A stretch of 64,000 nt of DNA from Sphingomonas radiodurans (lineage in GTDB: Bacteria; Pseudomonadota; Alphaproteobacteria; Sphingomonadales; Sphingomonadaceae): NCBI RefSeq assembly GCF_020866845.1, contig NZ_CP086594.1, positions 620,001 to 684,000 of the forward strand, read 5' to 3'. The position numbers and the translations under genes are program-made. Below, piece after piece: positions 28,027-40,923 of the stretch (position 1 is the stretch's first letter; each line of letters starts with the position of its first letter). The notes under the pieces are model-generated. The model ran no database searches. It worked only from the letters and a program-made list of their open reading frames with translations, and was not told where the DNA came from.

Positions 28027-28623
28027 TCACGCCGCCTTCTTTTCTTCGTCGGCCTCGTCCCGCGGGAACGGGAAGCCGAACAGACGCAGCAGCTCGCGCG
28101 CCTCGTCGTCGGTCCGTGCACTCGTCGTGACAATCACGTCCATGCCGCGCACCTTATCGATGCGGTCATAGTTGATTTCCGGGAACACGATCTGCTCCTT
28201 GAGCCCGCAGGCATAATTGCCACGACCATCGAAGCTCTTCGGGTTGAGCCCACGGAAATCGCGAACGCGCGGCAGCGCGATCGTGATGAAGCGATCGAGA
28301 AACTCGTACATGCGATCACGGCGAAGGGTAACCTTCACGCCGATCGGCATGCCTTCACGCAGCTTGAACTGCGCGATCGACTTCTTCGCCTTCGTGATCA
28401 CCGGCTTCTGACCTGCGATCAGCTCCATCTCGGAAGCGGCCTGATCGACGCGCTTCTTGTCCTGGGTCGCCTCACCGACGCCCATGTTGAGCACGATCTT
28501 CTCGATCCGCGGCACTTCGAGCACGTTCTTGTAGCCGAACTTCTCGGTCATCGCCTTGGCGATGCTCTCGTCATACAGCTTGCGGAAGCGCGGCGTATAG
28601 CCCTGGGTGTTAGCCTCAGCCAC
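28027..28623 (-). CDS. rplE: 50S ribosomal protein L5
   Basis: 198 residues. [35 protein letters not shown] and [29 protein letters not shown] are L5 signatures; the protein holds 5S rRNA. The start is a GTG at 28623 that overlaps the rplX stop by eight bases; no ATG is available. The last 15 residues ([16 protein letters not shown] tail) are more acidic than usual. Confidence 0.96.
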   Translation of the reverse strand: MAEANTQGYTPRFRKLYDESIAKAMTEKFGYKNVLEVPRIEKIVLNMGVGEATQDKKRVDQAASEMELIAGQKPVITKAKKSIAQFKLREGMPIGVKVTLRRDRMYEFLDRFITIALPRVRDFRGLNPKSFDGRGNYACGLKEQIVFPEINYDRIDKVRGMDVIVTTSARTDDEARELLRLFGFPFPRDEADEEKKAA

Positions 28624-28933
28624 CGATCTTCTCCCCGGTCTTGACCGCAATGCGGACCTTTTTGCCGTCCTGCATTTCGAAACGGACGCGCGTCGGCTTG
28701 CCATCGGCCGTCACGTGCGCAACCTTCGAGGCATGCATTGGCGCTTCGAAGCGCTTCAGGCCGCCCTGCGGGTCGCCCTGCGTCGGCTTCGAGTGGCGCG
28801 TCGCGACGTTGATGCCGCCGACGATGACCTTGCCGTCCTTCGGCATGGAGGCGGTGACGGTGCCCGTCTTGCCCTTGTCCTTGCCGGACAGGACGATGAC
28901 CTGGTCACCCTTCTTGATCTTCGCGGCAGCCAT
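28616..28933 (-). CDS. rplX: 50S ribosomal protein L24
   Basis: 105 residues, full length. The KOW motif [20 protein letters not shown] at the N-terminus and the block [13 protein letters not shown] identify L24, an early assembly initiator. Its ATG overlaps the rplN stop (TAATG) and its end overlaps the rplE start, so all three are coupled. Confidence 0.97.
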   Translation of the reverse strand: MAAAKIKKGDQVIVLSGKDKGKTGTVTASMPKDGKVIVGGINVATRHSKPTQGDPQGGLKRFEAPMHASKVAHVTADGKPTRVRFEMQDGKKVRIAVKTGEKIGG

Positions 28934-29301
28934 TACAGCACCTCCGGCGCAAGGCTGATGATCTTCATGTGCTTCTTGCCGCGCAGCTCGCGCACGACCG
29001 GGCCAAAAATACGGGTGCCGATCGGCTCCTCGTTCTTGTTGACCAGCACCGCGGCGTTCGAATCGAAACGGATGGTCGAACCGTCCGCCCGATGAATGTC
29101 CTTCGCGGTACGCACGATGACGGCGCGGTGAACGTCGCCCTTCTTCACTTTGCCACGCGGCTGCGCTTCCTTGATGGAGACGACGATGATGTCGCCCACA
29201 CCGGCAACCCGGCGCTTGGACCCGCCAAGCACCTTGATGCACTGCACCCGCTTCGCGCCGCTGTTGTCAGCGACGTCGAGATTGGACTGCATCTGGATCA
29301 T
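28933..29301 (-). CDS. rplN: 50S ribosomal protein L14
   Basis: 122 residues, full length. [19 protein letters not shown] and the block [25 protein letters not shown] are canonical for L14, which forms intersubunit bridges with 16S rRNA. It is the first gene after a 248-base gap that contains a terminator-like hairpin, so it probably opens the spc transcript. Confidence 0.97.
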   Translation of the reverse strand: MIQMQSNLDVADNSGAKRVQCIKVLGGSKRRVAGVGDIIVVSIKEAQPRGKVKKGDVHRAVIVRTAKDIHRADGSTIRFDSNAAVLVNKNEEPIGTRIFGPVVRELRGKKHMKIISLAPEVL

Positions 29302-29352
29302 TGATCCGCTTCCTTCTCGCTATTGGGGTGGATACCGACCCAGCCCCGCCTT

Positions 29353-29377
29353 AAAAAAATGACCCCGGCCGCGGGGT
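29353..29377 (-). terminator. Terminator-like hairpin between rpsQ and rplN
   Basis: On the minus strand a perfect 6-base-pair stem (ACCCCG and CGGGGT, arms 29372-29377 and 29362-29367, 4-base loop) is followed by CA and seven T. It marks a likely boundary or attenuation point between the S10 and spc gene sets. It is 173 bases after the rpsQ stop. Confidence 0.65.
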
Positions 29378-29549
29378 TATCCGCGTCCAGGGGGAGCGGC
29401 CCGTTAGCCGCCCCGCAAGAAAAATGCAATGCCCCGTGGGGCGCTGCCTCGTTCCTGCCCTTACTCACCCTCGCCCCTCGGCTGGTCTCCGGTACCCCGG
29501 ACCCTGGCCGATACTGACGAAGGTGCCCTGCTATCGAACCAGCGGCGGC

Positions 29550-29834
29550 TTACGCCGTTGCCGGCTCGTCGATCTCGACCCGCTCTGGCGTCGCATGGGT
29601 GTTAACCCGGTCGACAACCTTCCAGGTCTTCAGCTTGGAGATCGGAGCTGTCTCTTCGATCCGAACCGTCTCGCCCTGCTTGAACTCATTCGTCTCGTCG
29701 TGAGCATGATACTTCTTCGAGCGACGGATGATCTTGCCGTAGAGCGGGTGCTTCACCTTGCGCTCGACATTCACCACCACCGTCTTGTCGCCCTTGTCGG
29801 AAACGATCAGCCCGGTCAGCACGCGCTTTGGCAT
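29550..29834 (-). CDS. rpsQ: 30S ribosomal protein S17
   Basis: 94 residues. [21 protein letters not shown] and the basic block [19 protein letters not shown] are typical of S17, which organises the 5' domain of 16S rRNA. The C-terminal tail (after VVDRV) is about ten residues longer than in E. coli. It ends the S10 gene set here. Confidence 0.96.
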   Translation of the reverse strand: MPKRVLTGLIVSDKGDKTVVVNVERKVKHPLYGKIIRRSKKYHAHDETNEFKQGETVRIEETAPISKLKTWKVVDRVNTHATPERVEIDEPATA

Positions 29835-29845
29835 GTGCTTGTCCT

Positions 29846-30049
29846 TTACTTGCCGGTCGCAGCACTACGCTGCGACTGGAGGGTCTTGATGCGGGCAATG
29901 TCCTTGCGGACCTCACGCACGCGGCTCGGCTTTTCGAGCTGGTTGGTCGCCGCCTGAAAGCGCAGGTTAAACTGCTCGCGCTTCAGGTTGCCCAGCGCGT
30001 CGGACAATTGATCGTCCGACTGGCCATTATATTCGATCTTCTTAGCCAT
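29846..30049 (-). CDS. rpmC: 50S ribosomal protein L29
   Basis: 67 residues, full length. The two-helix protein has [20 protein letters not shown] and [19 protein letters not shown], the L29 signature. It sits one base after rplP, so the genes are probably coupled, and 11 bases before rpsQ. Confidence 0.96.
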   Translation of the reverse strand: MAKKIEYNGQSDDQLSDALGNLKREQFNLRFQAATNQLEKPSRVREVRKDIARIKTLQSQRSAATGK

Positions 30050-30050
30050 C

Positions 30051-30485
30051 TCACTCGCCTCCGAGATGCGTGGTGTCGCCGAGACGAGCCACGACCTTGG
30101 TCTTGATCGGGAGCTTCATCGCCGCGCGCTCGAACGCCTCGGCAGCAAGCGGACCCGGAACCCCGTCGAGCTCGAACAGGATACGACCCGGCTTGACGCG
30201 TGCGGCCCAGAACTCGGGCGAACCCTTGCCCTTACCCATGCGGACTTCGGCCGGCTTGCCCGACACCGGAAGATCCGGGAAAATCCGGATCCAGAGCCGG
30301 CCCTGGCGCTTGATGTGACGCGTGATCGCGCGGCGAGCCGCCTCGATCTGACGCGCGGTGATCCGCTCGGGCTCCAGCGCCTTCAGGCCATAGGCCCCGA
30401 AGTTGAGCGCGGTGCCGCCCTTAGCGTCGCCGCTGATGCGGCCCTTGAACGCCTTGCGGAACTTGGTGCGCTTCGGTTGTAGCAC
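30051..30485 (-). CDS. rplP: 50S ribosomal protein L16
   Basis: 144 residues, full length. [19 protein letters not shown] and [20 protein letters not shown] are diagnostic. L16 helps position aminoacyl-tRNA at the A site. It lies between rpsC and rpmC in the standard order. Confidence 0.97.
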   Translation of the reverse strand: MLQPKRTKFRKAFKGRISGDAKGGTALNFGAYGLKALEPERITARQIEAARRAITRHIKRQGRLWIRIFPDLPVSGKPAEVRMGKGKGSPEFWAARVKPGRILFELDGVPGPLAAEAFERAAMKLPIKTKVVARLGDTTHLGGE

Positions 30486-30498
30486 TTTTCTCTACTCC

Positions 30499-31206
30499 TT
30501 AGCGACGGTCGTCGCGCGCAGGACGCACGCCGGAGGTCTGAGCCTCCATCATCAACCGATCGAACGCCATCGGATCATGGCCGAGGATCTCGCCCTTGAA
30601 GATCCAGACCTTCACACCGCACACGCCATAAGCGGTGTGCGCCTGGGCCTCGGCATAGTCCATGTTGGCGCGCAGCGTGTGCAGCGGCACCCGGCCCTCG
30701 CGATAGCTTTCCGAACGCGCGATCTCGGCGCCGCCAAGGCGACCGCCGCACGCGACGCGGATGCCATCAGCACCCAGCCGCATCGCCGACTGCACCGCAC
30801 GCTTCATGGCGCGACGGAAAGCGATACGACGCTCGAGCTGATCGGCGATGCCCTGCGCAACGAGCTTGGCATCGACTTCCGGCTTGCGGATCTCGACGAT
30901 GTTGAGCGAGACGTCCGAACTCGTCATCGAACCGATCGTCTTGCGCAGCTTCTCGATATCGGTGCCCTTCTTGCCGATGATCACGCCCGGACGTGCGGCA
31001 AAGATGGAAATGCGGCACAGCTTGGCCGGACGCTCGATCACCACCTTGGAGATCGCAGCCTGCGGCAGCGTCTTCATGATGTGCGTGCGGATCTTCAGAT
31101 CCTCAAGCAGCAGGCGACCATAGTCGGCGCCGTCGGCGTACCAGCGGCTGTCCCACGTGCGGTTGATCTGCAGGCGCAGACCGATCGGGTTGCTCTTATG
31201 ACCCAT
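30499..31206 (-). CDS. rpsC: 30S ribosomal protein S3
   Basis: 235 residues. [26 protein letters not shown] opens the protein, the KH-domain GxxG loop is in [16 protein letters not shown], and the C-terminal domain ends shortly after [14 protein letters not shown]3 lines the mRNA entry channel. The start overlaps the rplV stop by one base. Confidence 0.97.
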   Translation of the reverse strand: MGHKSNPIGLRLQINRTWDSRWYADGADYGRLLLEDLKIRTHIMKTLPQAAISKVVIERPAKLCRISIFAARPGVIIGKKGTDIEKLRKTIGSMTSSDVSLNIVEIRKPEVDAKLVAQGIADQLERRIAFRRAMKRAVQSAMRLGADGIRVACGGRLGGAEIARSESYREGRVPLHTLRANMDYAEAQAHTAYGVCGVKVWIFKGEILGHDPMAFDRLMMEAQTSGVRPARDDRR

Positions 31207-31583
31207 TAGGCTTCTTCCTGCTCGCGCACGACAATCCGCAGCCGCGAGAACGGCTTGAGAATGCGGGTGGACTTGCCGCGGCCGCGCGTCGCGAACCGCT
31301 TCATAGTGATCGACTTGCCAACCGACGCCTCGGCAACGACGAGTGCGTCGACGTCGAGGTTGTGGTTGTTCTCGGCATTGGCAATCGCGGAGGCGAGAAC
31401 CTTGCGCGCATCGACCGCCATGCCCTTCGTCGAGAAGGTCAGGATGTTCAACGCGTCGCCGGCCTTCTTGCCACGGATCAGCGCCGCAACCAGGCCCAGC
31501 TTCTGCGCCGAACCACGGATCTGCGTACCGACCGACAAGGCTTCCTTGTCGCCGACCTTGCGGGGGGACTTAGGCTTGCTCAT
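31206..31583 (-). CDS. rplV: 50S ribosomal protein L22
   Basis: 125 residues. The globular part ([25 protein letters not shown]) and the long beta-hairpin near [21 protein letters not shown], which reaches into the exit tunnel, are both present. The start codon overlaps the rpsS stop (TGATG), implying coupled translation. Confidence 0.97.
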   Translation of the reverse strand: MSKPKSPRKVGDKEALSVGTQIRGSAQKLGLVAALIRGKKAGDALNILTFSTKGMAVDARKVLASAIANAENNHNLDVDALVVAEASVGKSITMKRFATRGRGKSTRILKPFSRLRIVVREQEEA

Positions 31584-31861
31584 CAGCGCTTGCCCTTCTT
31601 GTCGGCGGCGTGGCCTGGGAAATAGCGCGTCGGCGCGAACTCACCCAGCTTCATGCCGACCATATCTTCATTGACCGAAACCGGCACGAACTTGCGACCA
31701 TTATAGACGCTGAACGTAAGGCCGACGAACTGCGGCAGGATCGTCGAACGACGCGACCAGGTCTTGATCGGGCCGGTGCGACCGTTCTGGTCCTGCGCCA
31801 CTTCTGCCTTCTTCAGCAGATGAAGGTCCACGAACGGACCCTTCCAGACGGAGCGAGCCAT
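31583..31861 (-). CDS. rpsS: 30S ribosomal protein S19
   Basis: 92 residues, full length. [20 protein letters not shown] and the conserved block [20 protein letters not shown] followed by [11 protein letters not shown] mark S19, a head protein next to S13. Both ends overlap neighbouring genes by one base. Confidence 0.97.
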   Translation of the reverse strand: MARSVWKGPFVDLHLLKKAEVAQDQNGRTGPIKTWSRRSTILPQFVGLTFSVYNGRKFVPVSVNEDMVGMKLGEFAPTRYFPGHAADKKGKR

Positions 31862-32694
31862 TACTTCTTCCTCGCGTGACGGCTGCGGATGATCATCTTG
31901 TCCGTCGCCTTGTTGTGGCGGGTGCGCGCACCCTTCGTCGGCTTGCCCCACGGCGTGACCGGATGACGACCGCCCGAAGTGCGGCCTTCGCCGCCGCCGT
32001 GCGGATGGTCGACCGGGTTCTTGGCAACACCGCGCGTCAACGGGCGCTTGCCCATCCAGCGGGTGCGGCCAGCCTTGCCGAAGTTCTGGTTCTGGTTGTC
32101 CGGGTTCGACACCGCACCGACCGTCGCCATGCAATCCGAGTGGATGTAGCGCTGCTCGCCCGAGTTCAGGCGAACGATCACCATCCCGCGATCACGGCCG
32201 ACGACCTGCACGTACGTGCCAGCCGAGCGTGCGATCTGCCCGCCCTTGCCCGGCTTCATCTCCACATTGTGGACGATGGTGCCGACTGGCATCTGGCCGA
32301 GCTCCATGGCGTTGCCCGGCTTTACGTCAGTCTTCTTGCCCGCGATAACCTTGTCGCCAGCGGCAAGCCGCTGCGGCGCGATGATGTAGGCCAGCTCCTC
32401 GTCCGGATACTTCACCAGCGCGATGAACGCCGTGCGGTTGGGATCATATTCCAGCCGCTCGACAGTACCTTCGACATCCCACTTGCGACGCTTGAAATCG
32501 ATATGACGATAGCGCTGCTTGTGGCCGCCGGCGATGCCGCGCGACGTGACATGGCCCTTGTTGTTGCGGCCACCGCTCTTGCGCTTACCTTCAGTCAGCG
32601 CCTTAACGGGGCTGCCCTTGTGCAGGGTCGAACGATCGATCAGGACGAGCCCGCGCATCGCGGGGCTCGTCGGATTATAATGCTTGAGTGCCAT
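31861..32694 (-). CDS. rplB: 50S ribosomal protein L2
   Basis: 277 residues, full length. [21 protein letters not shown] at the N-terminus, the RNA-binding core, and the C-terminal block [20 protein letters not shown] with the conserved His residues of the peptidyl transferase region are all present. It is one base from rpsS and one from rplW. Confidence 0.97.
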   Translation of the reverse strand: MALKHYNPTSPAMRGLVLIDRSTLHKGSPVKALTEGKRKSGGRNNKGHVTSRGIAGGHKQRYRHIDFKRRKWDVEGTVERLEYDPNRTAFIALVKYPDEELAYIIAPQRLAAGDKVIAGKKTDVKPGNAMELGQMPVGTIVHNVEMKPGKGGQIARSAGTYVQVVGRDRGMVIVRLNSGEQRYIHSDCMATVGAVSNPDNQNQNFGKAGRTRWMGKRPLTRGVAKNPVDHPHGGGEGRTSGGRHPVTPWGKPTKGARTRHNKATDKMIIRSRHARKK

Positions 32695-32695
32695 C

Positions 32696-33010
32696 TTACT
32701 TGGCCCCCTCGGTAACGTCGATCGACTGCCCGTCCTTGAGCGTCACGATTGCCTTCTTCATGTCCGACCGGAAATAGGGCTTGCCCTTCCAGCGCTTCGT
32801 CTTGCCCTTCTGGACGATGGTGTTCACGCCAACGACGCTAACGTCGAAGATCGCTTCCACCGCCGCCTTGATCTCCGGCTTGGTGGCGCTGTTGGCCACC
32901 TTGAACACTACGGCGTTCTGCTCGGAGAGAAGGGTCGACTTCTCGGTGATATGTGGCGCGACGATCACGTCATAGTGACGGTTGTCGATCGCCTTCTGCT
33001 GCTTAGCCAT
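32696..33010 (-). CDS. rplW: 50S ribosomal protein L23
   Basis: 104 residues. [17 protein letters not shown] and the [18 protein letters not shown] loop are typical. L23 at the tunnel exit docks trigger factor, SRP and the Sec machinery. The ATG at 33010 overlaps the rplD end by eight bases. Confidence 0.97.
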   Translation of the reverse strand: MAKQQKAIDNRHYDVIVAPHITEKSTLLSEQNAVVFKVANSATKPEIKAAVEAIFDVSVVGVNTIVQKGKTKRWKGKPYFRSDMKKAIVTLKDGQSIDVTEGAK

Positions 33011-33620
33011 TGAAGCGAGCCTCCAGCTTCTCGACCGCCGCGCGGGTGAGCACCAGCGTATCGGCCTTAATGATGTCGTAGACGTTCGCACCGACCGCCG
33101 GGAGCATGTCCACGCCCGGCAGGTTGTTGCCGGCGCGGAAGCTCTCGGCAGTATCGGCGTCGATCACGAGCGTGCGCTTGCCTGTGCCCAGCGTCTCGAA
33201 GTGACCCTTCAGTTCCTTGGTCTTGGAAACCTGGAAGGCATCGAGAATGATGAGCGAGCCAGCGAGTGCATGGCTCGACAGCGCCATCTTCAGACCGAGC
33301 GCACGAACCTTCTTGTTCAGCGACGGATTGAAGTCACGAACGCGAGCGCCGTGAGCCTTACCGCCGCCAACGAAGACCGGAGCGCGACGATCGCCGTGAC
33401 GAGCGACACCGCCGCCCTTCTGACGACCGAGCTTCTTGCCGGTCCGTGCGACGTCGGAACGCTCACGCGTGCCACGCGCGGTGGCGCGGCGCTTTTCGAG
33501 CTGCCAAGTGACGACGCGGTGCAGGATGTCGGCGCGCGGCTCGAGGCCGAAGACCTCGTCCGACAGCTCGACATCCGCGGCGCTCGCCGTGGCATCGAAG
33601 GAGGAAACCTTGACCTTCAC
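33003..33620 (-). CDS. rplD: 50S ribosomal protein L4
   Basis: 205 residues, full length. [36 protein letters not shown] is the tunnel-reaching loop. In E. coli L4 represses its own operon through the S10 leader; here a long, structured spacer lies between rpsJ and rplC instead. That connection is inference. Confidence 0.97.
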   Translation of the reverse strand: MKVKVSSFDATASAADVELSDEVFGLEPRADILHRVVTWQLEKRRATARGTRERSDVARTGKKLGRQKGGGVARHGDRRAPVFVGGGKAHGARVRDFNPSLNKKVRALGLKMALSSHALAGSLIILDAFQVSKTKELKGHFETLGTGKRTLVIDADTAESFRAGNNLPGVDMLPAVGANVYDIIKADTLVLTRAAVEKLEARFNG

Positions 33621-33622
33621 GT

Positions 33623-34357
33623 TCAGCCCTCCTGGCCGTCGACCGCGTCGGTCGCGGGAGCGGCCTCGGCGGTATTGCTGTTGGCAGCCTTCAGGCTGGC
33701 CGGGAACGGCGCTTCAGCATGCGGCTTGACCTTCACGGCGTCCTTGACGAACAGCCAGCCACCCTTCGAGCCAGGGACCGAGCCCTTGACGAAGATGAGG
33801 CCACGCTCGGTGTCGGTGCCGACGATTTCGAGGTTCTGCTGCGTGCGGAACTTGTCGCCCATGTGGCCGGCCATCTTCTTGTTCTTGAAGACGCGGCCCG
33901 GATCCTGGCGCTGACCGGTCGAACCCAGCGAACGGTGCGAGACCGACACGCCGTGGGTTGCCCGCAAACCACCAAAGTTCCAGCGCTTCATGCCGCCGGC
34001 GAAGCCCTTACCCTGGGTACGACCCTGGATATCGACCAACTGGCCAGCAACGTAATGATCGGCAGAGATCTCCGCGCCGACATCGAGGAGATTGTCCTCG
34101 GTCACGCGAAATTCATGCACGACTGCCTTGGGCTCGACTTCGGCCTTGCCGAAGTGGCCACGCTGCGGCTTGTTAACGTTCTTAACCTTGGCGACACCTG
34201 CGCCAAGCTGGACGGCGGTATAGCCGTCACGATCGGTTTCGCGGCGAGAGACGACCTGAAGCCCTTCGAGCTGCAGGACGGTAACCGGCACATGCCGGCC
34301 ATCATCCTGAAACACGCGGGTCATGCCCATCTTCTTCGCGATCACGCCGGTACGCAT
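33623..34357 (-). CDS. rplC: 50S ribosomal protein L3
   Basis: 244 residues. [20 protein letters not shown] opens it and the block [23 protein letters not shown] lies near the peptidyl transferase centre. The C-terminus is longer than in E. coli, with an Ala/Glu/Pro-rich tail (after [12 protein letters not shown]). The ATG at 34357 fits the family; an in-frame extension to 34399 is spacer. Confidence 0.96.
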   Translation of the reverse strand: MRTGVIAKKMGMTRVFQDDGRHVPVTVLQLEGLQVVSRRETDRDGYTAVQLGAGVAKVKNVNKPQRGHFGKAEVEPKAVVHEFRVTEDNLLDVGAEISADHYVAGQLVDIQGRTQGKGFAGGMKRWNFGGLRATHGVSVSHRSLGSTGQRQDPGRVFKNKKMAGHMGDKFRTQQNLEIVGTDTERGLIFVKGSVPGSKGGWLFVKDAVKVKPHAEAPFPASLKAANSNTAEAAPATDAVDGQEG

Positions 34358-34435
34358 GATCCGTTGCTCCTCAACAGAGGCACCCTGGGACCATCCCAAA
34401 GGTGCTTGTGACCGACCCCGAGAGATCGATCTGTT

Positions 34436-34475
34436 CCAGCCCGGAAATGCGAAGCGTGCCCCCGTTCCGGGCTGG
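34436..34475 (-). promoter_or_regulatory. Strong hairpin in the rpsJ-rplC spacer
   Basis: A perfect 11-base-pair inverted repeat, CCAGCCCGGAA and TTCCGGGCTGG, around an 18-base loop, about 80 bases upstream of rplC. The spacer is 280 bases, very long for an S10 operon. A second, weaker 7-base-pair stem lies at 34601-34626, close to the rpsJ stop. Confidence 0.5.
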
Positions 34476-34637
34476 CTATCCCCTGACGGGAATAAAACGG
34501 GAGACGCTGGCCCGGCGAGCGGACCCGCCGGCGGTATCTCTTGTCTGTCGAGCGCTTTGTTTAAGCGCCAAACCGCTCCGCCAAAGGCAGGAACGACAAA
34601 CCCGCGGGACTCACGTCAACCGCGGGGTCCGGCGTCC

Positions 34638-34946
34638 TTAGGCGAGCTTGATCTCGACGTCAACGCCTGCTGCGAGGTCGAGCTTCATCAGCGCGTCGAC
34701 GGTCTGCGGGGTCGGTTGAACGATATCGAGCATACGCTTGTAGGTGCGAACCTCAAACTGCTCACGGCTCTTCTTGTCGACGTGAGGCCCACGGTTGACC
34801 GTGAACTTCTCGATACGCGTCGGGAGCGGGATTGGACCGCGGATAAGGGCACCCGTGCGACGGGCGGTGTCGGCGATGTCGCCGGTCGCCTGGTCAAGCA
34901 CGCGATGGTCGAACGCCTTCAAGCGAATGCGGATGTTGCTGTCCAT
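34638..34946 (-). CDS. rpsJ: 30S ribosomal protein S10 (NusE)
   Basis: 102 residues, full length. [19 protein letters not shown] and the [30 protein letters not shown] block (here [20 protein letters not shown]) identify S10, also the NusE partner of NusB/NusG in antitermination. It opens the S10 gene set after the tuf terminator and is followed by a long structured spacer before rplC. Confidence 0.97.
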   Translation of the reverse strand: MDSNIRIRLKAFDHRVLDQATGDIADTARRTGALIRGPIPLPTRIEKFTVNRGPHVDKKSREQFEVRTYKRMLDIVQPTPQTVDALMKLDLAAGVDVEIKLA

Positions 34947-35018
34947 AATCCCTACCGATGCGAAAGAGCGGGCCGCGTGAATGCGGCTCTTGCTGTTCAG
35001 AAACTGTCGAAGGCGCGG

Positions 35019-35046
35019 GCTATAACCACCCCTTCATAAAAAGCAA
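35019..35046 (-). promoter_or_regulatory. Possible rpsJ promoter overlapping the tuf terminator
   Basis: On the minus strand TTGCTT (35046-35041) and TATAGC (35024-35019) are separated by 16 bases. The -10 hexamer is identical to that of the rpsL promoter. The -35 half lies in the T-tract of the tuf terminator. The -35 match is weak (3 of 6). Confidence 0.35.
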
Positions 35047-35077
35047 CCGCCCGACGCACCTGATGGCGCGCCGGGCG
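35038..35077 (-). terminator. Intrinsic terminator after tuf
   Basis: On the minus strand a 13-base-pair stem with two G-T pairs (arms 35065-35077 and 35048-35060, loop ATCA) is followed by GTTGC and five T. It is 37 bases after the tuf stop and should separate the str and S10 transcripts. Confidence 0.8.
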
Positions 35078-35113
35078 ACTGTTTTACGACTAGCCGCTTG
35101 CGCGGCCGGCGTT

Positions 35114-36307
<1,194 letters not shown>

Positions 36308-36440
36308 TATATCCCTACCTTCTGGATTTCAACTTGAGCCGCGCTGAGGACTCGCCGTGAAGGCGGCCCCATAGCGACTGAATCTTGGTTGCGCAAACCC
36401 TGACCCGCCGCCCGGAGAGGCCGGACAGCGGCAGGTGTTA

Positions 36441-38516
<2,076 letters not shown>

Positions 38517-38535
38517 GACGGACTTCCTTAGCGAT

Positions 38536-38606
38536 ATGGGGAGCAGGCCCGTGGCCGGCTCCCCATGATATAGTTTACGTGTGAGACGCTGCCAAGACGG
38601 GCAGCG
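38536..38606 (-). promoter_or_regulatory. Two hairpins in the rpsG-fusA spacer
   Basis: One stem has 9-base arms ATGGGGAGC and GCTCCCCAT (38536-38544, 38558-38566) with an inner GGCC-CGT-GGCC stem. The other has 7-base arms CGCTGCC and GGCAGCG (38587-38606) immediately before the rpsG stop. The first hairpin lies about 20 bases ahead of the fusA start and could affect its translation. Confidence 0.5.
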
Positions 38607-38612
38607 CCGCCA

Positions 38613-39083
38613 TTACCAGCGATAGTGGCTGAACGCGCGGTTCGCTTCGGCCATGCGGTGCGTGTCTTCGCGCTTCTTCACCGCGTTGCCGCGGTTGTTT
38701 GACGCGTCGAGCAGCTCGCCCGACAGACGCGCATCCATCGTGTTCTCGCTGCGACCGCGCGCGGCGGTGATCAGCCAGCGGATCGCGAGCGCCTGCGCGC
38801 GCTCCGGACGAACCTCTACCGGCACCTGGTACGTCGCACCGCCAACGCGGCGCGAACGGACTTCGATGCCCGGCTTAATGTTGTTCAGCGCGTCGTGAAA
38901 CACGCCGATCGGCTCGCGCTTGGCGCGGGCCTCGACAGTGGTCAGCGCGGAATAGACGATGCCTTCCGCGACGGACTTCTTTCCGTCCATCATCACGGAG
39001 TTCATGAACTTCGACAGAACCTCATCCCCGTAGACGGGATCAGGCAGGATTTCCCGCTTTTCGGGACGACGACGACGAGCCAT
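38613..39083 (-). CDS. rpsG: 30S ribosomal protein S7
   Basis: 156 residues, full length. [21 protein letters not shown] and the block [23 protein letters not shown] are characteristic. S7 nucleates the 30S head and in E. coli regulates the str operon. It starts 54 bases after rpsL. Confidence 0.97.
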   Translation of the reverse strand: MARRRRPEKREILPDPVYGDEVLSKFMNSVMMDGKKSVAEGIVYSALTTVEARAKREPIGVFHDALNNIKPGIEVRSRRVGGATYQVPVEVRPERAQALAIRWLITAARGRSENTMDARLSGELLDASNNRGNAVKKREDTHRMAEANRAFSHYRW

Positions 39084-39137
39084 CTGATATCTTCCTTCTA
39101 AACTTCAGCCTTGTTGGTCAGACATGCGCTGACCGGC

Positions 39138-39509
<372 letters not shown>

Positions 39510-39671
39510 TGAAGCCTTCACCTTTCCGTAGGTTACTTTGCTGGAGCTGTGACAGCACTTGGAATACGAAAAGGACCATCAGGCGGTCGCGTGCGACCTA
39601 CCGGCGGCCCTTCTAGCATCCAGCAATGTTCAAGCTGCCCGTGCGGGCAAGGCCCACCACGAACGGCCGCG

Positions 39672-39700
39672 GCTATACGCAGCGGATCGGCAAGCGTCAA
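39672..39700 (-). promoter_or_regulatory. Promoter of the str operon
   Basis: On the minus strand TTGACG (39700-39695) and TATAGC (39677-39672) are separated by exactly 17 bases, a near-consensus housekeeping promoter. The leader to rpsL would be about 155 bases and contains two small palindromes: TGCCCGTGCGGGCA near 39637 and GGTCGCGTGCGACC near 39576. Confidence 0.75.
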
Positions 39701-40923
39701 TGCCGCGCGCCTTAACGTGGCAGCAACCATCTCCGCCGCATTCCTGCGTCGTGATCGCGCGCACCCTCTCCCCGCTTTCAGCCCCGCCGCTGGTGGCCAC
39801 GCTCGTGCTGGCGGTGGCCGCACACTGGTGGCTGTGGGGCTTCACCGGGCTGGATGTCGCGACCTATCTGCTGCCGTGGTTCCGGCACATCCTGGAAGCT
39901 GGGCCGATCGGCGCCTTCGCAGCCCCATTCGGGAATTACTCTCCACTGTACCTGTACATGCTAGCCGCCACGACTTCGCTTGCTGACTGGTTTCACCCTG
40001 TCGACCTGATCAAGGCGCTGTCAGTCGCGGGCTCGCTCGCGCTGACCGGCGCGGTCTGGCATTTACTGCGGACGCTCGGCGACGGCCGGACGCCCCATCC
40101 TCTTGAGCGCGCAGCGGCATTGGTGCTGATTCTGCCCACAACCCTGCTCAACACCGCGCTATTGGGACAATGCGATGCGATGTGGTCGGCCGCTTGCATA
40201 ATGGCGCTGGCAGCCGCGGTCGCTCGGCGCCACGCAGCGATGCTGGCGTGGTGCGGCGTCGCATTCGCGTTCAAGCTGCAGGCGGCGTTCTTCGCGCCGT
40301 TTGTGCTTGCGCTCCTGATCCGCCGCCGTGTCCCGCTGCGGCTGTGGCCGATCGCCGCCGTCACTTGGATCGCCAGCCTCATTCCGGCTTGGCTCGCGGG
40401 ATGGCCCGCGCTCGACCTGCTCACCATCTACTTTCGGCAGACCGAGTACGACCCGTCGATGCCGCTAAATGCTCCGAACCTTTGGATGATCGTTGCCGCG
40501 CTCCCGCTGTTCGCCGGTGTGCCACTCACTGGCCTCGCCTTCGCCACCGCCATCGGCGCCACCGCCACCTATGTTGCGCGGCTGACCGTTGCGCCGTTCG
40601 GCCCGCGGCGGGTGATGGAGGCTGCGGCCTTGTCGCCGATGCTGGTCGCCGGGCTGCTGCCGCGGATGCACGAGCGCTATTTCTTTCTGGCCGACATCAT
40701 CACGCTCGCCATCGCGCTCGCCTGGCCAGACCGGCGTAGCATCGGCATCGCCGCGCTGGTCCAGTTCGGCTCGGCGCTGGGGCTGCTCGCGTATCTCAGC
40801 GGCATTTCCGGGCTGGCGATGCTCGGCGCGGTGCCGATGATCGCCGCGACCGTCGCGCTTGCCAGGCCGCTGTGGCGGCAGCCAGCCAACGACAATCCAC
40901 TGGTTACGCGCGCGGTGGGTTAG
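39700..40923 (+). CDS. GT87-like polyprenyl-phosphate mannosyl/glycosyltransferase (membrane)
   Basis: About 407 residues with roughly ten membrane helices. The first extracellular loop after helix 1 carries FGNYSPLYLYMLA, and an interior LGQCDAMWSAACIMALA block resembles the GT87/DUF2029 family of GT-C enzymes using polyprenyl-phosphate sugars. The start is uncertain. The ATG at 39700 overlaps the -35 box of the divergent str promoter; a GTG at 39751 is just as plausible and neither has a clear ribosome binding site. The gene ends overlapping the convergent hydrolase by four bases. Confidence 0.65.
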   Translation: MPRALTWQQPSPPHSCVVIARTLSPLSAPPLVATLVLAVAAHWWLWGFTGLDVATYLLPWFRHILEAGPIGAFAAPFGNYSPLYLYMLAATTSLADWFHPVDLIKALSVAGSLALTGAVWHLLRTLGDGRTPHPLERAAALVLILPTTLLNTALLGQCDAMWSAACIMALAAAVARRHAAMLAWCGVAFAFKLQAAFFAPFVLALLIRRRVPLRLWPIAAVTWIASLIPAWLAGWPALDLLTIYFRQTEYDPSMPLNAPNLWMIVAALPLFAGVPLTGLAFATAIGATATYVARLTVAPFGPRRVMEAAALSPMLVAGLLPRMHERYFFLADIITLAIALAWPDRRSIGIAALVQFGSALGLLAYLSGISGLAMLGAVPMIAATVALARPLWRQPANDNPLVTRAVG

